Position numbers and translations under genes: made by a program | Part shown: piece by piece, positions 18,537 to 29,083 of the stretch | Position numbering within the stretch: position 1 is the stretch's first letter | Layout of the letters: the number at the start of each line of letters is the position of its first letter | Origin: Evansella clarkii | GTDB taxonomy: Bacteria; Bacillota; Bacilli; Bacillales; Salisediminibacteriaceae | Assembly (NCBI RefSeq): GCF_002019695.1 | Contig: NZ_KV917376.1 | Location: forward strand, 1,139,293-1,203,292 | Direction: 5' to 3' | Length of the DNA: 64,000 nt | The notes under the pieces: generated by a model | Databases searched by the model: none | Seen by the model: only the letters and a program-made list of their open reading frames with translations | What the model was told of the DNA's origin: nothing

Positions 18537-18833
18537 ATGAGAGAATTAACGGACATTACTTTTCGATTGCAGCGTAAGACGGCGGTGACTGTCTCTTCCT
18601 CTGCTCCTGCGGTTACTCGTCGCAAAAAGAGTTTTGCGAGCTTAGCTCCGTAGAATATCAGTCTAGACAACTCGACGCATTTGCGGTGAAGGAGATGCTC
18701 GTTCTTGCGGGAAAAGCATGGAGAAGCTGCAAATCCATTTTTGACGGCGTTCAGCCGGCAAAAATTAGTTGAAGCCGTGCCCGCAGAAAGCGTCCGTCTG
18801 AAGCGTAAATCGAACAACAAAGTAACTCAAAAC
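18537..18833 (-). repeat. dispersed repeat, copy 1
   Basis: About 300 bp of GC-richer DNA matching, in inverse orientation, the element at 26899-27195. Shared blocks include the segment around TTGTTGTTCGATTTACGCTT, GGCTGAACGCCGTCAAAA, CGACGAGTAACCGCAGGAGC and GGAAGAGACAGTC. It has no transposase and no convincing gene; open frames through it are low-complexity. It looks like a non-autonomous interspersed repeat of this lineage. Confidence 0.8.
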
Positions 18834-19010
18834 TTCCTCTTATTTCTTCCTAACAACACCTCCAGTCTGCAGAGAACCGGATAATCTCCGCTTATTTTAC
18901 TTTTAACTGATTACCTGGTGCAGGTTAAAACGGCTTATTTAAAGAAGAGTTAATAGAATCTTTTTGAAAAGGTCCAATGTAGTAAACACTAAATAAATAA
19001 TAAAAGAAAC
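18834..19010. other. gap between the repeat and the rpsF promoter
   Basis: AT-rich, with no gene or clear signal seen. Confidence 0.4.
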
Positions 19011-19039
19011 TTGTATAAACGATAAGCTTCTGCTATAAT
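19011..19039 (+). promoter_or_regulatory. sigma-A promoter of rpsF-ssb-rpsR
   Basis: TTGTAT (19011-19016), 17-bp spacer, TATAAT (19034-19039). The leader to rpsF is about 80 nt. Confidence 0.8.
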
Positions 19040-19069
19040 TGACAATTGCGAGCAATAACTGTATTTTTA

Positions 19070-19120
19070 TTTGCTCCTTGCTCTTATCTGCGAATAAGGG
19101 CCTTAGACCAAAAGGAGGTG
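19070..19120 (+). promoter_or_regulatory. possible autoregulatory leader of rpsF
   Basis: The leader holds a hairpin CTTAT-CTGCGA-ATAAG followed by GGCCTTAGACC. Bacterial rpsF leaders often carry an S6:S18-binding structure for feedback control. I could not confirm the full consensus by eye. Confidence 0.35.
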
Positions 19121-19127
19121 ACGAGAC

Positions 19128-19415
19128 ATGCGCAAGTATGAAATCATGTACATTGTACGTCCAAATCTTGAAGAATCTGCAACAAAAGAAGTTGTTGAAC
19201 GTTTTAACAAGGTATTAGCGGACAATGGCGCAGAAGTCGAAAACGTTGAGGAAAAAGGTAAGCGTCGTTTAGCTTACGAAATCGATGACTTCAAAGAAGG
19301 CTACTACGTGCTTTTACACGTAAACGCTCCATCTGAAGCTATTGACGAATTCAACCGTCTGATCAAAATCAACGACAACGTTATTCGTACTTTAGTTGTT
19401 CGTGATGACGAATAG
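19128..19415 (+). CDS. rpsF: 30S ribosomal protein S6
   Basis: A 95-residue S6 protein starting [12 protein letters not shown] with the conserved [20 protein letters not shown] strand. It binds S18 in the platform of the small subunit. It is the first gene of the conserved rpsF-ssb-rpsR operon, with AAAGGAGGTGA ahead of the ATG and 42 nt to ssb. Confidence 0.98.
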   Translation: MRKYEIMYIVRPNLEESATKEVVERFNKVLADNGAEVENVEEKGKRRLAYEIDDFKEGYYVLLHVNAPSEAIDEFNRLIKINDNVIRTLVVRDDE

Positions 19416-19457
19416 ATCATAAATAAGTATTATTTTTAATTCCGGGGAGGAGTTCGG

Positions 19458-19982
19458 ATGATTAACCGAGTTGTTTTAGTCGGCCGCTTAACGAAGGATC
19501 CAGAATTACGGTATACTGCTAATGGCATTGCTGTTGCAACTTTCACTTTGGCTGTTAACCGTCCTTTTTCCAATCAGCAGGGAAACCGGGAAGCCGATTT
19601 CATAAACTGTGTGATTTGGAGAAAGCAGGCTGAAAACGTGGCAAACTACCTGAAAAAAGGAAGTTTGGCAGGTGTTGATGGCCGCATTCAGACACGAAGC
19701 TTTGATAATAACGAAGGTCGCCGTGTATTTATGACAGAAGTTGTAGCAGAAAGCGTGCAGTTCCTGGAGCCACGTGGAGCATCTGGATCTGGCGGCGGAA
19801 ACCGTGAGCAGTATGGTTCTTATGACCAGGGTCAAGGCGGCAGCGGTTATCAAAATACTCCAAACCAGGGATCTGGACAAGGATTTGGCCAGCAAGGCGG
19901 TTCATCAGGAAACAGTAATGACGATCCGTTTGCCAATGATGGCAAACCAATCGACATTAACGATGATGATCTGCCATTTTAA
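19458..19982 (+). CDS. ssb: single-stranded DNA-binding protein
   Basis: A 174-residue SSB (B. subtilis SsbA 172). The N-terminal OB fold (about 1-110) contains [20 protein letters not shown] and [22 protein letters not shown] Gly/Gln/Ser-rich flexible linker follows, then the acidic tip DINDDDLPF that recruits partner repair and replication proteins. It lies between rpsF and rpsR as in most Firmicutes. GGGGAGGAG precedes the ATG. Confidence 0.98.
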   Translation: MINRVVLVGRLTKDPELRYTANGIAVATFTLAVNRPFSNQQGNREADFINCVIWRKQAENVANYLKKGSLAGVDGRIQTRSFDNNEGRRVFMTEVVAESVQFLEPRGASGSGGGNREQYGSYDQGQGGSGYQNTPNQGSGQGFGQQGGSSGNSNDDPFANDGKPIDINDDDLPF

Positions 19983-20030
19983 AAAAATTAATGTTTTAAT
20001 ATAAAAAATGAATAAGAAGGAGGGGTTCCT

Positions 20031-20258
20031 ATGGCACGTCGTGGTCGTCCAAAACGCCGTAAGGTATGTTACTTTACAGTAAACAAGATCGAAAAAATTG
20101 ACTACAAGGACACTGACTTACTGAAGAAGTTTATTTCTGAACGTGGAAAAATTCTTCCTCGCCGTGTAACTGGTACTTCCGCTAAGTATCAGCGTCAGTT
20201 AACTCGCGCAATTAAGCGTGCACGTACGGTAGCATTGCTTCCTTACGTGAGTGAATAA
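20031..20258 (+). CDS. rpsR: 30S ribosomal protein S18
   Basis: A 75-residue basic S18 protein with the core [21 protein letters not shown] and [17 protein letters not shown]. It pairs with S6. It is the last gene of the rpsF operon, 48 nt after ssb, with AAGGAGG before the ATG and a terminator directly behind. A lone Cys (KVCYF) replaces the zinc-binding Cys set of some S18 forms. Confidence 0.98.
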   Translation: MARRGRPKRRKVCYFTVNKIEKIDYKDTDLLKKFISERGKILPRRVTGTSAKYQRQLTRAIKRARTVALLPYVSE

Positions 20259-20268
20259 TATAGTAATT

Positions 20269-20312
20269 AAAAGAAGCACAGCAGTGACGGACCTGCTGTG
20301 TTTCTTTTATTC
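20269..20312 (+). terminator. terminator after rpsR
   Basis: AAAGAAGCACAGCAG / CTGCTGTGTTTCTTT stem with T-rich tail. Confidence 0.9.
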
Positions 20313-20442
20313 ACTTTAAAATTCTCCGGACAGACATATATTACAGTAAACACTCTTAGAAGTTTTTGTTCTTTCAATTACTATCATGCTACAATAGTGA
20401 GCGAAACATTAATTTGACCAAACAGGAAACGAGGGAACATCT

Positions 20443-21381
20443 ATGGAACGCTCCCAGCTTATAAAAGAAGGAGCAATCTCATTAGGAGTATATTTGCTTT
20501 TTATTTTGATTACCTTGCTTGTGCCGGTGCTGGGCACATTTACATTACTTTTACTGCCGGTTCCTTTTTTACTATTCACCAATAGACATGGTCTCAGGAC
20601 AGCCATCTTTTTAGCGCTTTTTTCCCTTGCTGTTCTTTTTATCATAACCGGGCCATTTGCACTCCCGCTTATTCTCAGTACAGCTGCAGGAGGAATTGTT
20701 ACAGGGGAGCTGCTTAGAAGAAAAAAGCATGCGTTTGGAGCGCTGCTTGGGGGCTCTCTTGCTTTTATAGCTGCGATTTTAATTAATTATATTGGATCTA
20801 TAGTACTTTTAGGCATTAACCCAGTGGGTGAGATACAAAACGTACTTAGGGAATCTGTGGCTGCTTCTGAAGACATGCTTGGTTTTATGGGACCGCAAAA
20901 TGAAGAAGCGTTTGAAGCCGCATACCAGTTTATTACCCACCTGGGATATATAGCCCCTGTAATGTTTGTTATGTTCGGGGCAGGATACGCTTTTATAGTC
21001 CAGTGGATATCATCATTATGGATGAGGAAAAAAAGCGGCTATATCACTGAAAGATTTCCGCCGTTCAGAGAATGGAGCTTTCCTAAGTCGTTTATCTGGT
21101 ACTATTTGTTAACTTTTATTTTAATTTTTACAGATCCGGAAGAAGGCACAGCTCTGTTTATTGCAACAGCGAACTTAATGCCTCTCCTGGAAGCGGTAAT
21201 GATCATCCAGGGATTCGCTTTTATTTTCTTCTTTTTCCATAAAAAGGGGAGAAGTGTTGCTTTTCCAATTATAATTATGATAATAAGCTTTCTGTTACCA
21301 TTGTTGCTTACGGTGGTACGCATTTTAGGTATAATTGACCTAGGGTTTGATTTAAGAAAGCGTATGAACTCACAGAAGTAG
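20443..21381 (+). CDS. yybS: YybS family membrane protein (DUF2232)
   Basis: A 312-residue membrane protein with about eight hydrophobic segments, DUF2232 type. It begins MERSQLIKEGAISLGVYLL and its C-terminal part has the conserved PPFREWSFPKSFIWYYLL. Function is unknown; the fold resembles ECF-type membrane S components, but this is inference. It is always next to gdpP in Bacillus, here with 12 nt between, so it is the first gene of yybS-gdpP-rplI-(dnaB). Confidence 0.88.
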   Translation: MERSQLIKEGAISLGVYLLFILITLLVPVLGTFTLLLLPVPFLLFTNRHGLRTAIFLALFSLAVLFIITGPFALPLILSTAAGGIVTGELLRRKKHAFGALLGGSLAFIAAILINYIGSIVLLGINPVGEIQNVLRESVAASEDMLGFMGPQNEEAFEAAYQFITHLGYIAPVMFVMFGAGYAFIVQWISSLWMRKKSGYITERFPPFREWSFPKSFIWYYLLTFILIFTDPEEGTALFIATANLMPLLEAVMIIQGFAFIFFFFHKKGRSVAFPIIIMIISFLLPLLLTVVRILGIIDLGFDLRKRMNSQK

Positions 21382-21393
21382 GAGTTGTGAAAA

Positions 21394-23364
21394 ATGCCTA
21401 ATTTCCTTTTAAAAAGATGGCATGGCTATCATGTTATAGCTTTGTTAAGCGTGGCTGTGCTATTCACCGGAATATTAACTTATTACCAATGGCAGATTGG
21501 TCTTTTAGGCTTTTTCAGCTTAGCCGTAGTCTTCTATTTTATGATACGGGCAAAATCCCATTTTGAGGAAGATTTATCCTCCTATATCTCCACCCTCAGC
21601 TACAGGGTTAATAAGGCGGGGGAGGAAGCGGTAACCAACCTTCCTATAGGCATCGTCCTTTATAATGAAGAAGGGCAGATACAATGGGCTAACCCATATA
21701 TTACCGGTCTGCAGGAAAAGGATTGTGTTGGGGAACCCCTGGATTTTCTTGGAGACACTTTATCAGAAAAGCTGGATGAATCCGGTAATCAGTTTTTATT
21801 TTCAATAAAGGATAAAACATACCGGGTTGTGCATGAACCGAATGAACGTCTCCTCTACTTTTTTAATGTAACAAAAGAGCAGGAAATAAAGAGTTTGTTT
21901 GAGCGGGACAGGACAGTCATTGGTTTAATTTACCTTGATAATTATGATGAGGTAACTCAGGGGATGGATGACCAGCTGAGAAGTAAACTTTTAACTAATG
22001 TAACTGATACATTAAACCGCTGGTCAAAAGAGCATGATATCCTGCTTCGGAGAACGGCTTCAGACCGTTTTATTGCCGTTTTTAATGAAGCAGCCTTACA
22101 GCAGCTTGAAGAAGACCGGTTTACAATCCTTGATACAGTGAGGGAAGAAACCGGTAAAGAAAGCGTGTCATTGACTTTAAGTATTGGTATTGGAAGCGGC
22201 GAAACCACCTTACGGGAGCTGGGGAGTCTTGCCCAGTCCAGTCTGGACCTTGCGCTGGGGCGCGGTGGAGATCAGGTTGCCATTAAACAAATTAATGGTA
22301 AAGTTCGTTTTTACGGAGGAAAATCAAATGCTGTGGAAAAACGAACCCGTGTCAGAGCAAGAGTAATCTCCCACGCCGTGAGAGATTTTATCTCTGAAAG
22401 TGATAAGGTTATGGTAATGGGCCATAAAAACCCTGATATGGACTCTATAGGATCAGCGATAGGGATGCTTAAAATTGCTCAGGCAAACGGGAAGGAAGGC
22501 TATGTGGTCCTCGACCGGGATGAAATTAACCAGAGTGTCAGTAAACTTCTTGAAGAGATTGAGAATCATGAAGATCTCTGGGCTCATTTTATATCACCTG
22601 AGGAAGCACTTGAAGAAGCGACTGAAGATACGCTGCTTGTCGTTGTAGACACGCATAAACCGTCGCTTGTTATAGAGCCAAATCTTTTAGAGGATATAGA
22701 GAGAGTAATAGTCATTGACCATCACAGAAGGGGAGAAGACTTCATTCAGGACGCTGTCCTTGTTTATATGGAGCCATATGCCTCTTCGACTGCCGAACTG
22801 GTAACCGAATTGCTTGAATATCAGCCAGTCCCACCAAAGCTTGGAGTACTGGAAGCAACCGCCTTACTTTCCGGAATAATTATTGATACAAAGAGCTTTG
22901 CTATTCGAACCGGTTCAAGAACTTTTGATGCAGCTTCCTATCTGAAGAGCAAAGGTGCGGACACTACTCTTGTCCAGAAATTAATGAAAGAAGATCTTGA
23001 CCAGTATGTTAAAAGGTCAAAGCTTGTTGAGAGAGCCTCCATATATACCGGAGGAATGGCTATTGCAAAAGGGAATGAAGAAGAGTCTTATAACCAGGTT
23101 CTTATCGCCCAGGCTGCCGATACACTCCTGACAATGAATAATATAGTAGCTTCTTTCGTCGTCTCAAGGCTGAATGACGGAAGAATCAGTATAAGTGCCA
23201 GGTCGCTTGGCGAAGTAAATGTACAGGTTATAATGGAAATGATGGGCGGCGGAGGGCATCTTACCAATGCAGCAACGCAGCTGGATGATATTACTATTGA
23301 AGAAGCCGAAGATTTATTGAAAGATAAAATAGATAATTATTTTAAGGGGGATCAGTCGTCATGA
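21394..23364 (+). CDS. gdpP: cyclic-di-AMP phosphodiesterase GdpP (YybT)
   Basis: A 656-residue membrane enzyme (B. subtilis 659). Two N-terminal membrane helices lead to a degenerate PAS domain (about 80-150), a degenerate GGDEF domain (about 170-300), and the DHH/DHHA1 phosphodiesterase. Metal-binding motifs are [12 protein letters not shown] (H344) and DHH at 442-444, and GGGGH is near the C-terminus. It hydrolyses c-di-AMP to pApA and so sets osmotic and cell-wall homeostasis. The stop overlaps the rplI start (ATGA). Confidence 0.97.
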   Translation: MPNFLLKRWHGYHVIALLSVAVLFTGILTYYQWQIGLLGFFSLAVVFYFMIRAKSHFEEDLSSYISTLSYRVNKAGEEAVTNLPIGIVLYNEEGQIQWANPYITGLQEKDCVGEPLDFLGDTLSEKLDESGNQFLFSIKDKTYRVVHEPNERLLYFFNVTKEQEIKSLFERDRTVIGLIYLDNYDEVTQGMDDQLRSKLLTNVTDTLNRWSKEHDILLRRTASDRFIAVFNEAALQQLEEDRFTILDTVREETGKESVSLTLSIGIGSGETTLRELGSLAQSSLDLALGRGGDQVAIKQINGKVRFYGGKSNAVEKRTRVRARVISHAVRDFISESDKVMVMGHKNPDMDSIGSAIGMLKIAQANGKEGYVVLDRDEINQSVSKLLEEIENHEDLWAHFISPEEALEEATEDTLLVVVDTHKPSLVIEPNLLEDIERVIVIDHHRRGEDFIQDAVLVYMEPYASSTAELVTELLEYQPVPPKLGVLEATALLSGIIIDTKSFAIRTGSRTFDAASYLKSKGADTTLVQKLMKEDLDQYVKRSKLVERASIYTGGMAIAKGNEEESYNQVLIAQAADTLLTMNNIVASFVVSRLNDGRISISARSLGEVNVQVIMEMMGGGGHLTNAATQLDDITIEEAEDLLKDKIDNYFKGDQSS

Positions 23365-23804
23365 AAGTAATCCTTTTAAAAGATGTGAAAGGCCAGGGGA
23401 AAAAAGGCGATGTAAAGAACGTTTCTGAAGGGTATGCGAGAAATTTTCTGTTTAAAAACAACCTTGCTATTGAAGCAAACCAGGGCAATATGAAGACACT
23501 TGAAAAAAAGCAGGAAAGTGAACAGAAAAAAGCTGAACGTGAACAGGAAGAAGCTGAAAAGTTAAAAGAGGAACTTGAAAAGCTTACTATTGAAATGAAA
23601 GCTAAAGCCGGTGATAATGGCAGACTCTTTGGCGCAATTACTAATAAGCAAATTGCAGAACGACTGAAAAAGATGAAAATAAAGATCGACAAGCGGAAGA
23701 TTGAAATGGACGAACCAATCCGCAGTCTGGGATATACAAACGTAAATGTAAAACTGCATCCAAATGTAACAGGAACTTTAAAAGTGCACGTAACAGAAGA
23801 GTAA
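23361..23804 (+). CDS. rplI: 50S ribosomal protein L9
   Basis: A 147-residue L9. The N-terminal domain [19 protein letters not shown] with [12 protein letters not shown] binds 23S rRNA. A long charged helix (about 45-80, very rich in Glu and Lys) leads to the C-terminal domain with [14 protein letters not shown]. The ATG overlaps the gdpP stop by 4 nt, a coupled arrangement conserved in Bacillus. Confidence 0.98.
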   Translation: MKVILLKDVKGQGKKGDVKNVSEGYARNFLFKNNLAIEANQGNMKTLEKKQESEQKKAEREQEEAEKLKEELEKLTIEMKAKAGDNGRLFGAITNKQIAERLKKMKIKIDKRKIEMDEPIRSLGYTNVNVKLHPNVTGTLKVHVTEE

Positions 23805-23890
23805 TTAAGAAAAGCGCAAGCACTGGAGGCTAATGCGTCGAGACAACTCAAAGCATCCTCGAGGCGTACGTTGCTGAAGCTGGACATATT
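23805..23890. repeat. degenerate dispersed-repeat fragment
   Basis: The stretch after rplI has GAAAAGCGCAAGC, GCGTCGAGACAACTC and similar blocks that resemble the repeat families at 18.5 and 27 kb. It is short and diverged. Confidence 0.45.
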
Positions 23891-23943
23891 CTTAGAAAAT
23901 TATATTCATTTTTATTTTGCAAGGAAAAGAGGGAAAGAGGATC

Positions 23944-25308
23944 ATGAGTGATTTATTTGCTGATCGTACTCCACCGCAGAATATCGAGGCAGAGCAGGCG
24001 GTGATCGGAGCAATATTTATTGATGACCAGGCTCTTGTCACTGCTTCAGAACGCCTTGCTCCGGAGGATTTTTACCGGGCCGCCCATCAGCGAATCTTCA
24101 CAGTGATGCTGACGTTATCCCAAAGAGGCGAGCCGGTAGACCTGGTGACAGTGACATCAGAGCTGCAGACAAAGAAGTGGCTGGAAGAAGTGGGCGGGGT
24201 TTCTTATTTAAGTGACTTGGCAAATGCAGTTCCAACAGCAGCAAATGTAGGCTATTACAGTCAGATCGTTGAGGAGAAGTCTCTCCTTCGCAGGCTTATA
24301 CGAGTCGCGACAAACATAGCTACTGACGGTTATGCAGCAGATGAAGATGTAGATGCTATACTGAATGATGCAGAAAAAACTATTTTAGAAGTTTCACAGA
24401 AAAAAAACTCAGGTGCGTTTATACCGATCAAGGATGTTTTAGTTGAAGCCTTTGATAGGATAGAAATGCTGCAAAACAGTGCAGGGGAGATTACAGGGAT
24501 ACCAACCGGTTTCAATGAACTGGACAGAATTACAGCAGGATTTCAGCGGAACGACCTTATTATTGTTGCGGCAAGGCCTTCTGTAGGTAAAACGGCGTTT
24601 GCACTGAATATATCGCAAAACGTCGCGACAAAAACAGATGAGAATGTCGCTATCTTCAGTCTTGAGATGGGTGCAGATCAGCTGGTTATGCGTATGCTTT
24701 GCGCTGAAGGAAATATAGATGCCCAGAGACTGAGAACAGGAAAGCTGGAGGACGAGGACTGGGAGAAGCTCACAATGGCTATGGGTTCTCTCTCCAAAGC
24801 TGGTATATATATTGATGATACGCCTGGTGTGAAAGTTAATGAGATTCGGGCAAAGTGCCGCCGGCTTAAACAAGAGCGTGGTCTGGGAATGATTATGATA
24901 GACTATCTCCAGCTTATTCAGGGGGATGCCAGAAGCAGTGAAGGGCGTCAGCAGGAAGTTTCAGAGATTTCACGTTCTTTAAAAGGACTCGCGAGGGAAC
25001 TGGAAGTGCCGGTAATTGCCTTATCCCAGCTCTCCCGTGGAGTAGAGTCACGACAGGATAAACGTCCAATGATGTCCGACATTCGTGAGTCAGGAAGTAT
25101 TGAGCAGGACGCCGATATCGTCGCCTTCCTTTACCGGGATGACTATTACGACAGAGAAAGTGAGAAAAAGGATATTATCGAAATTATTATTGCTAAACAG
25201 CGTAATGGTCCTGTTGGAACGGTAGAGTTAGCTTTTGTAAAAGAATACAATAAGTTCGTTAACCTGGAACGGCGGTTTGACGAACAGGATATGCCGCCAG
25301 GAGCCTGA
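23944..25308 (+). CDS. dnaB: replicative DNA helicase DnaB (B. subtilis DnaC)
   Basis: A 454-residue hexameric helicase, the same length as the B. subtilis protein. The N-terminal DnaB domain starts PPQNIEAEQAVIGAIF. The RecA-like domain has Walker A RPSVGKTAF (K216), the MIDYLQLIQG Walker B block, and DIRESGSIEQDADIV. It unwinds DNA ahead of the fork. ATG 23944 follows AAAGAGGA; a TTG at 23917 would add nine non-conserved residues. A terminator follows. Confidence 0.97.
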   Translation: MSDLFADRTPPQNIEAEQAVIGAIFIDDQALVTASERLAPEDFYRAAHQRIFTVMLTLSQRGEPVDLVTVTSELQTKKWLEEVGGVSYLSDLANAVPTAANVGYYSQIVEEKSLLRRLIRVATNIATDGYAADEDVDAILNDAEKTILEVSQKKNSGAFIPIKDVLVEAFDRIEMLQNSAGEITGIPTGFNELDRITAGFQRNDLIIVAARPSVGKTAFALNISQNVATKTDENVAIFSLEMGADQLVMRMLCAEGNIDAQRLRTGKLEDEDWEKLTMAMGSLSKAGIYIDDTPGVKVNEIRAKCRRLKQERGLGMIMIDYLQLIQGDARSSEGRQQEVSEISRSLKGLARELEVPVIALSQLSRGVESRQDKRPMMSDIRESGSIEQDADIVAFLYRDDYYDRESEKKDIIEIIIAKQRNGPVGTVELAFVKEYNKFVNLERRFDEQDMPPGA

Positions 25309-25330
25309 GTTAGACAGGCTTCTTTTTTTT
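25300..25330 (+). terminator. terminator after dnaB
   Basis: GAAGCCTG-like stem AGCCTG / CAGGCT at 25302-25321 with a T-run; the left arm overlaps the last dnaB codons. Confidence 0.8.
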
Positions 25331-25361
25331 GTTTTTCTGACAAGTATAGCGGGATAACATC

Positions 25362-25400
25362 CACGAACGAAATATGGTAAATATCAATTTAATGTTCGTG
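25362..25400. promoter_or_regulatory. PurR operator (two PurBoxes) of purA
   Basis: CACGAAC at 25362-25368 and its inverse GTTCGTG at 25394-25400, each with A/T flanks (ACGAACGAAAT and AATGTTCGTG). Inverted PurBoxes upstream of purA match the Bacillus PurR arrangement, in which PRPP relieves repression. Confidence 0.8.
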
Positions 25401-25405
25401 TTTTA

Positions 25406-25434
25406 TTGACTTGAGCATTTTTTATTGATAAACT
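25406..25434 (+). promoter_or_regulatory. promoter of purA
   Basis: TTGACT (25406-25411), 17-bp spacer, TAAACT (25429-25434), directly downstream of the second PurBox. Confidence 0.7.
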
Positions 25435-25480
25435 AACTGTGGTTTTCATGTTTAGCGGGTTAATACAAATACTAAAATAA

Positions 25481-26797
<1,317 letters not shown>

Positions 26798-26898
26798 GTT
26801 ACAAAAATCAGGGGACGGAGCATATTTTCATTCGCTCTGTTCCCTGAATCAATTTCATAATTCAAGATTTTCAACTTTAATACGAAGATTATCTTAAA

Positions 26899-27195
26899 AG
26901 GTTACTTTGTTGTTCGATTTACGCTTCAGACGGACTCGTTCTGCGGGCCCGGCTTCAACATATTTTTTACGGCTGAACGCCGTCAAAATGGATTTTAAGC
27001 TCGTGCTTTTCCCGTCGGAACGAGCATCTTCTTCACCGCAAATGCATCGAGCCGCAGGAGCAGAACTCTTTTTGCGACGAGTAACCGCAGGAGCAGGTCT
27101 CTTTTGCGACGAGTAACCGCAGGAGCAGGTCTCTTTTGCGACGAGTAACCGCAGGAGCAGAGGAAGAGACAGTCGCCGTCTTACACTGCAATCGT
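26899..27195 (+). repeat. dispersed repeat, copy 2, with internal tandem repeat
   Basis: The same element as at 18537-18833, in opposite orientation. It contains three copies of a 32-bp unit (GCGACGAGTAACCGCAGGAG core starting at 27074, 27106 and 27138) where copy 1 has only one. Flanks contain no transposase. Confidence 0.8.
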
Positions 27196-27292
27196 AAAAA
27201 CGTTCGCCTTTTTTATACAAAGTCTATATATAAATTCATTCACCTGAATATCTTTTAATAACTTTTTCAGAAAAATTTTTTCGAAAAAACTA
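27196..27292. other. AT-rich gap before the tRNA promoter
   Basis: No gene seen. Confidence 0.4.
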
Positions 27293-27321
27293 TTGTATCT
27301 ATTTAAATATAATGTTATGAT
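27293..27321 (+). promoter_or_regulatory. promoter of the tRNA cluster
   Basis: TTGTAT (27293-27298), 17-bp spacer, TATGAT (27316-27321), about 26 nt before the tRNA-Glu gene would begin to be copied. Confidence 0.6.
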
Positions 27322-27353
27322 ATTACATGTCGCTAAGAAATGAAACATTTCCT

Positions 27354-27428
27354 GGCCCGTTGGTCAAGTGGTTAAGACACCGCCCTTTCACGGCGGTAAC
27401 ACGGGTTCGAATCCCGTACGGGTCACCA
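27354..27428 (+). tRNA. tRNA-Glu (TTC)
   Basis: Acceptor GGCCCGT pairs with ACGGGTC, anticodon stem CCGCC/GGCGG, loop CTTTCAC, T loop GGTTCGAATCC, encoded CCA. Confidence 0.97.
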
Positions 27429-27495
27429 ACTTTACAAATTATTATGGATAGTATATAATTACATCTATCGCTTGTTTCTGTAAATTATATTATTG

Positions 27496-27790
27496 TCCGT
27501 AAGCATAATATCGTCGCGGGTGGAGCAAGAAGCGATTCTTCTCCGAGTAAGCTGCGACTTGTCCCGACGTATGCACTTCGAAGCATAAGCTGGAAGAGAA
27601 AGGGACAGAATCACATCTTTGAAAAACATCATCCGAAACTTTCATATCGTCGCGGGGTGGAGCAACGAGCAAAGCATCATCGATTAAACATCGAGTTGTC
27701 TCGACGCATTCACATCGAAGCGATACTGTCAGAGGAAGAGACAGTCAAAAAGGCTTCCTGAAACGGCATCGTCCGTAAGCTTAATATCGT
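27496..27790 (+). repeat. tandem repeat carrying truncated tRNA-fMet 5' ends
   Basis: Two diverged units of about 136 and 140 bp. Each begins with the first 13-14 nt of the following tRNA-fMet (CGCGGG-TGGAGCA at 27515 and CGCGGGGTGGAGCA at 27651), preceded by a TATCGT flank also found before the true gene (27785-27790). The rest of each unit resembles the dispersed repeats (TTGTC-CGACG, TCGAAGC, GGAAGAGACAG). No complete tRNA can be folded from units 1 and 2. Confidence 0.75.
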
Positions 27791-27867
<77 letters not shown>

Positions 27868-27868
27868 A

Positions 27869-27944
27869 GGTCCCGTGGTGTAGCGGTTAACATGCCTGCC
27901 TGTCACGCAGGAGATCGCGGGTTCGATTCCCGTCGGGACCGCCA
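27869..27944 (+). tRNA. tRNA-Asp (GTC)
   Basis: Acceptor GGTCCCG/CGGGACC, anticodon loop CTGTCAC on stem CCTGC/GCAGG, encoded CCA; one base after tRNA-fMet. Confidence 0.97.
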
Positions 27945-28019
27945 TTTTTATTTTCTCTCATTTAGACAAGCTTAAAAAGAGAGAACCGGGCAGACTGGTT
28001 ATAATAAATAAATATGTAT

Positions 28020-28095
<76 letters not shown>

Positions 28096-28110
28096 CTTTT
28101 AACTTAATAC

Positions 28111-28186
<76 letters not shown>

Positions 28187-28199
28187 TTACATAAAATCA

Positions 28200-28227
28200 C
28201 CTATCCATACTCTGGATAGGTTTTTTT
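28200..28227 (+). terminator. terminator of the tRNA cluster
   Basis: CCTATCC / GGATAGG, 7-nt loop, seven T. Confidence 0.92.
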
Positions 28228-28368
28228 ATAAACTCACCAATGTTACCGCAATGTATCTTAATTATGTTTAATATGGTTTACATGATGGAGCAGGATTTTT
28301 TTAATATGGTAGAATATAAGGTAAGAAACAGAACAATCTGGTCTGTAATGACTACAGGAGTGGTTTAA

Positions 28369-29079
28369 ATGGATAAACAAAAAATTCTGGTTGTAGACGA
28401 CGAACAGCCAATTGCTGATATTTTAAAATTCGGGCTTGAAAAGGAAGGCTTTGAAGTTATTGTAGCCAATGATGGTAACGAGGCTGTAGAAAAAACGAAG
28501 CAGCATGTTCCTGATTTAATACTTCTTGATATAATGCTTCCTTACATGGATGGTATGGAAGTGTGCCGTGAAGTAAGAAAAACGTATGATATGCCTATTA
28601 TTATGCTAACAGCAAAAGATTCTGAAATCGACAAAGTGCTTGGACTGGAGTTCGGAGCAGACGATTATGTAACAAAACCATTCAGTACAAGGGAACTGGT
28701 TGCCCGTGTGAAAGCTAACCTCAGGAGGAACCAGCGTGCAAAAGAACCTGCCGACCAGGATAAAAAGGACATTGAAGTAGGGCCGCTGCTTATTCAGCCA
28801 GATGCATACCTTGTTACAAAGCGTGGAGAACCTATTGAACTTACCCACAGAGAATTTGAACTAATTTATTATCTGGCGAGACATCTTGGACAAGTTATGA
28901 CAAGGGAGCACCTTCTTCAATCAGTCTGGGGTTATGACTATTTCGGTGATGTAAGAACTGTAGACGTAACAGTGCGCAGACTCAGAGAAAAGGTAGAAGA
29001 TAATCCTAGCCATCCTGCATGGATAATTACAAGAAGAGGTGTGGGATATTATTTAAGGAACACAGATCAGGAGAATTAA
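28369..29079 (+). CDS. walR: response regulator WalR (YycF)
   Basis: A 236-residue OmpR-type regulator, essential in most Firmicutes, that controls cell-wall hydrolase genes. The receiver domain has the phosphorylation site in ILLDIMLP (D54) and [16 protein letters not shown]; the winged-helix domain has [14 protein letters not shown] and [13 protein letters not shown]. The ATG has CAGGAGTGG upstream. It is 4 nt from walK and heads the walRKHIJ operon. Confidence 0.98.
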   Translation: MDKQKILVVDDEQPIADILKFGLEKEGFEVIVANDGNEAVEKTKQHVPDLILLDIMLPYMDGMEVCREVRKTYDMPIIMLTAKDSEIDKVLGLEFGADDYVTKPFSTRELVARVKANLRRNQRAKEPADQDKKDIEVGPLLIQPDAYLVTKRGEPIELTHREFELIYYLARHLGQVMTREHLLQSVWGYDYFGDVRTVDVTVRRLREKVEDNPSHPAWIITRRGVGYYLRNTDQEN

Positions 29080-29083
29080 ATGA

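Noticed and set aside
18533-18820. Frame of 95 codons across repeat copy 1
   Set aside because: The same unspecific open frame appears across copy 2 with frameshifts; explained by the repeat, not by a gene.
27074-27160. Possible CRISPR array
   Set aside because: Three units abut with no unique spacers, and there are no cas genes.
26894-27220. Frame of 108 codons across repeat copy 2
   Set aside because: Arg/Cys-rich translation of the tandem 32-bp repeat; no start signal.
27515-27664. Extra tRNA genes at the two CGCGGG(G)TGGAGCA sites
   Set aside because: Only the first 13-14 nt match; no anticodon, T arm or acceptor 3' strand can be formed.
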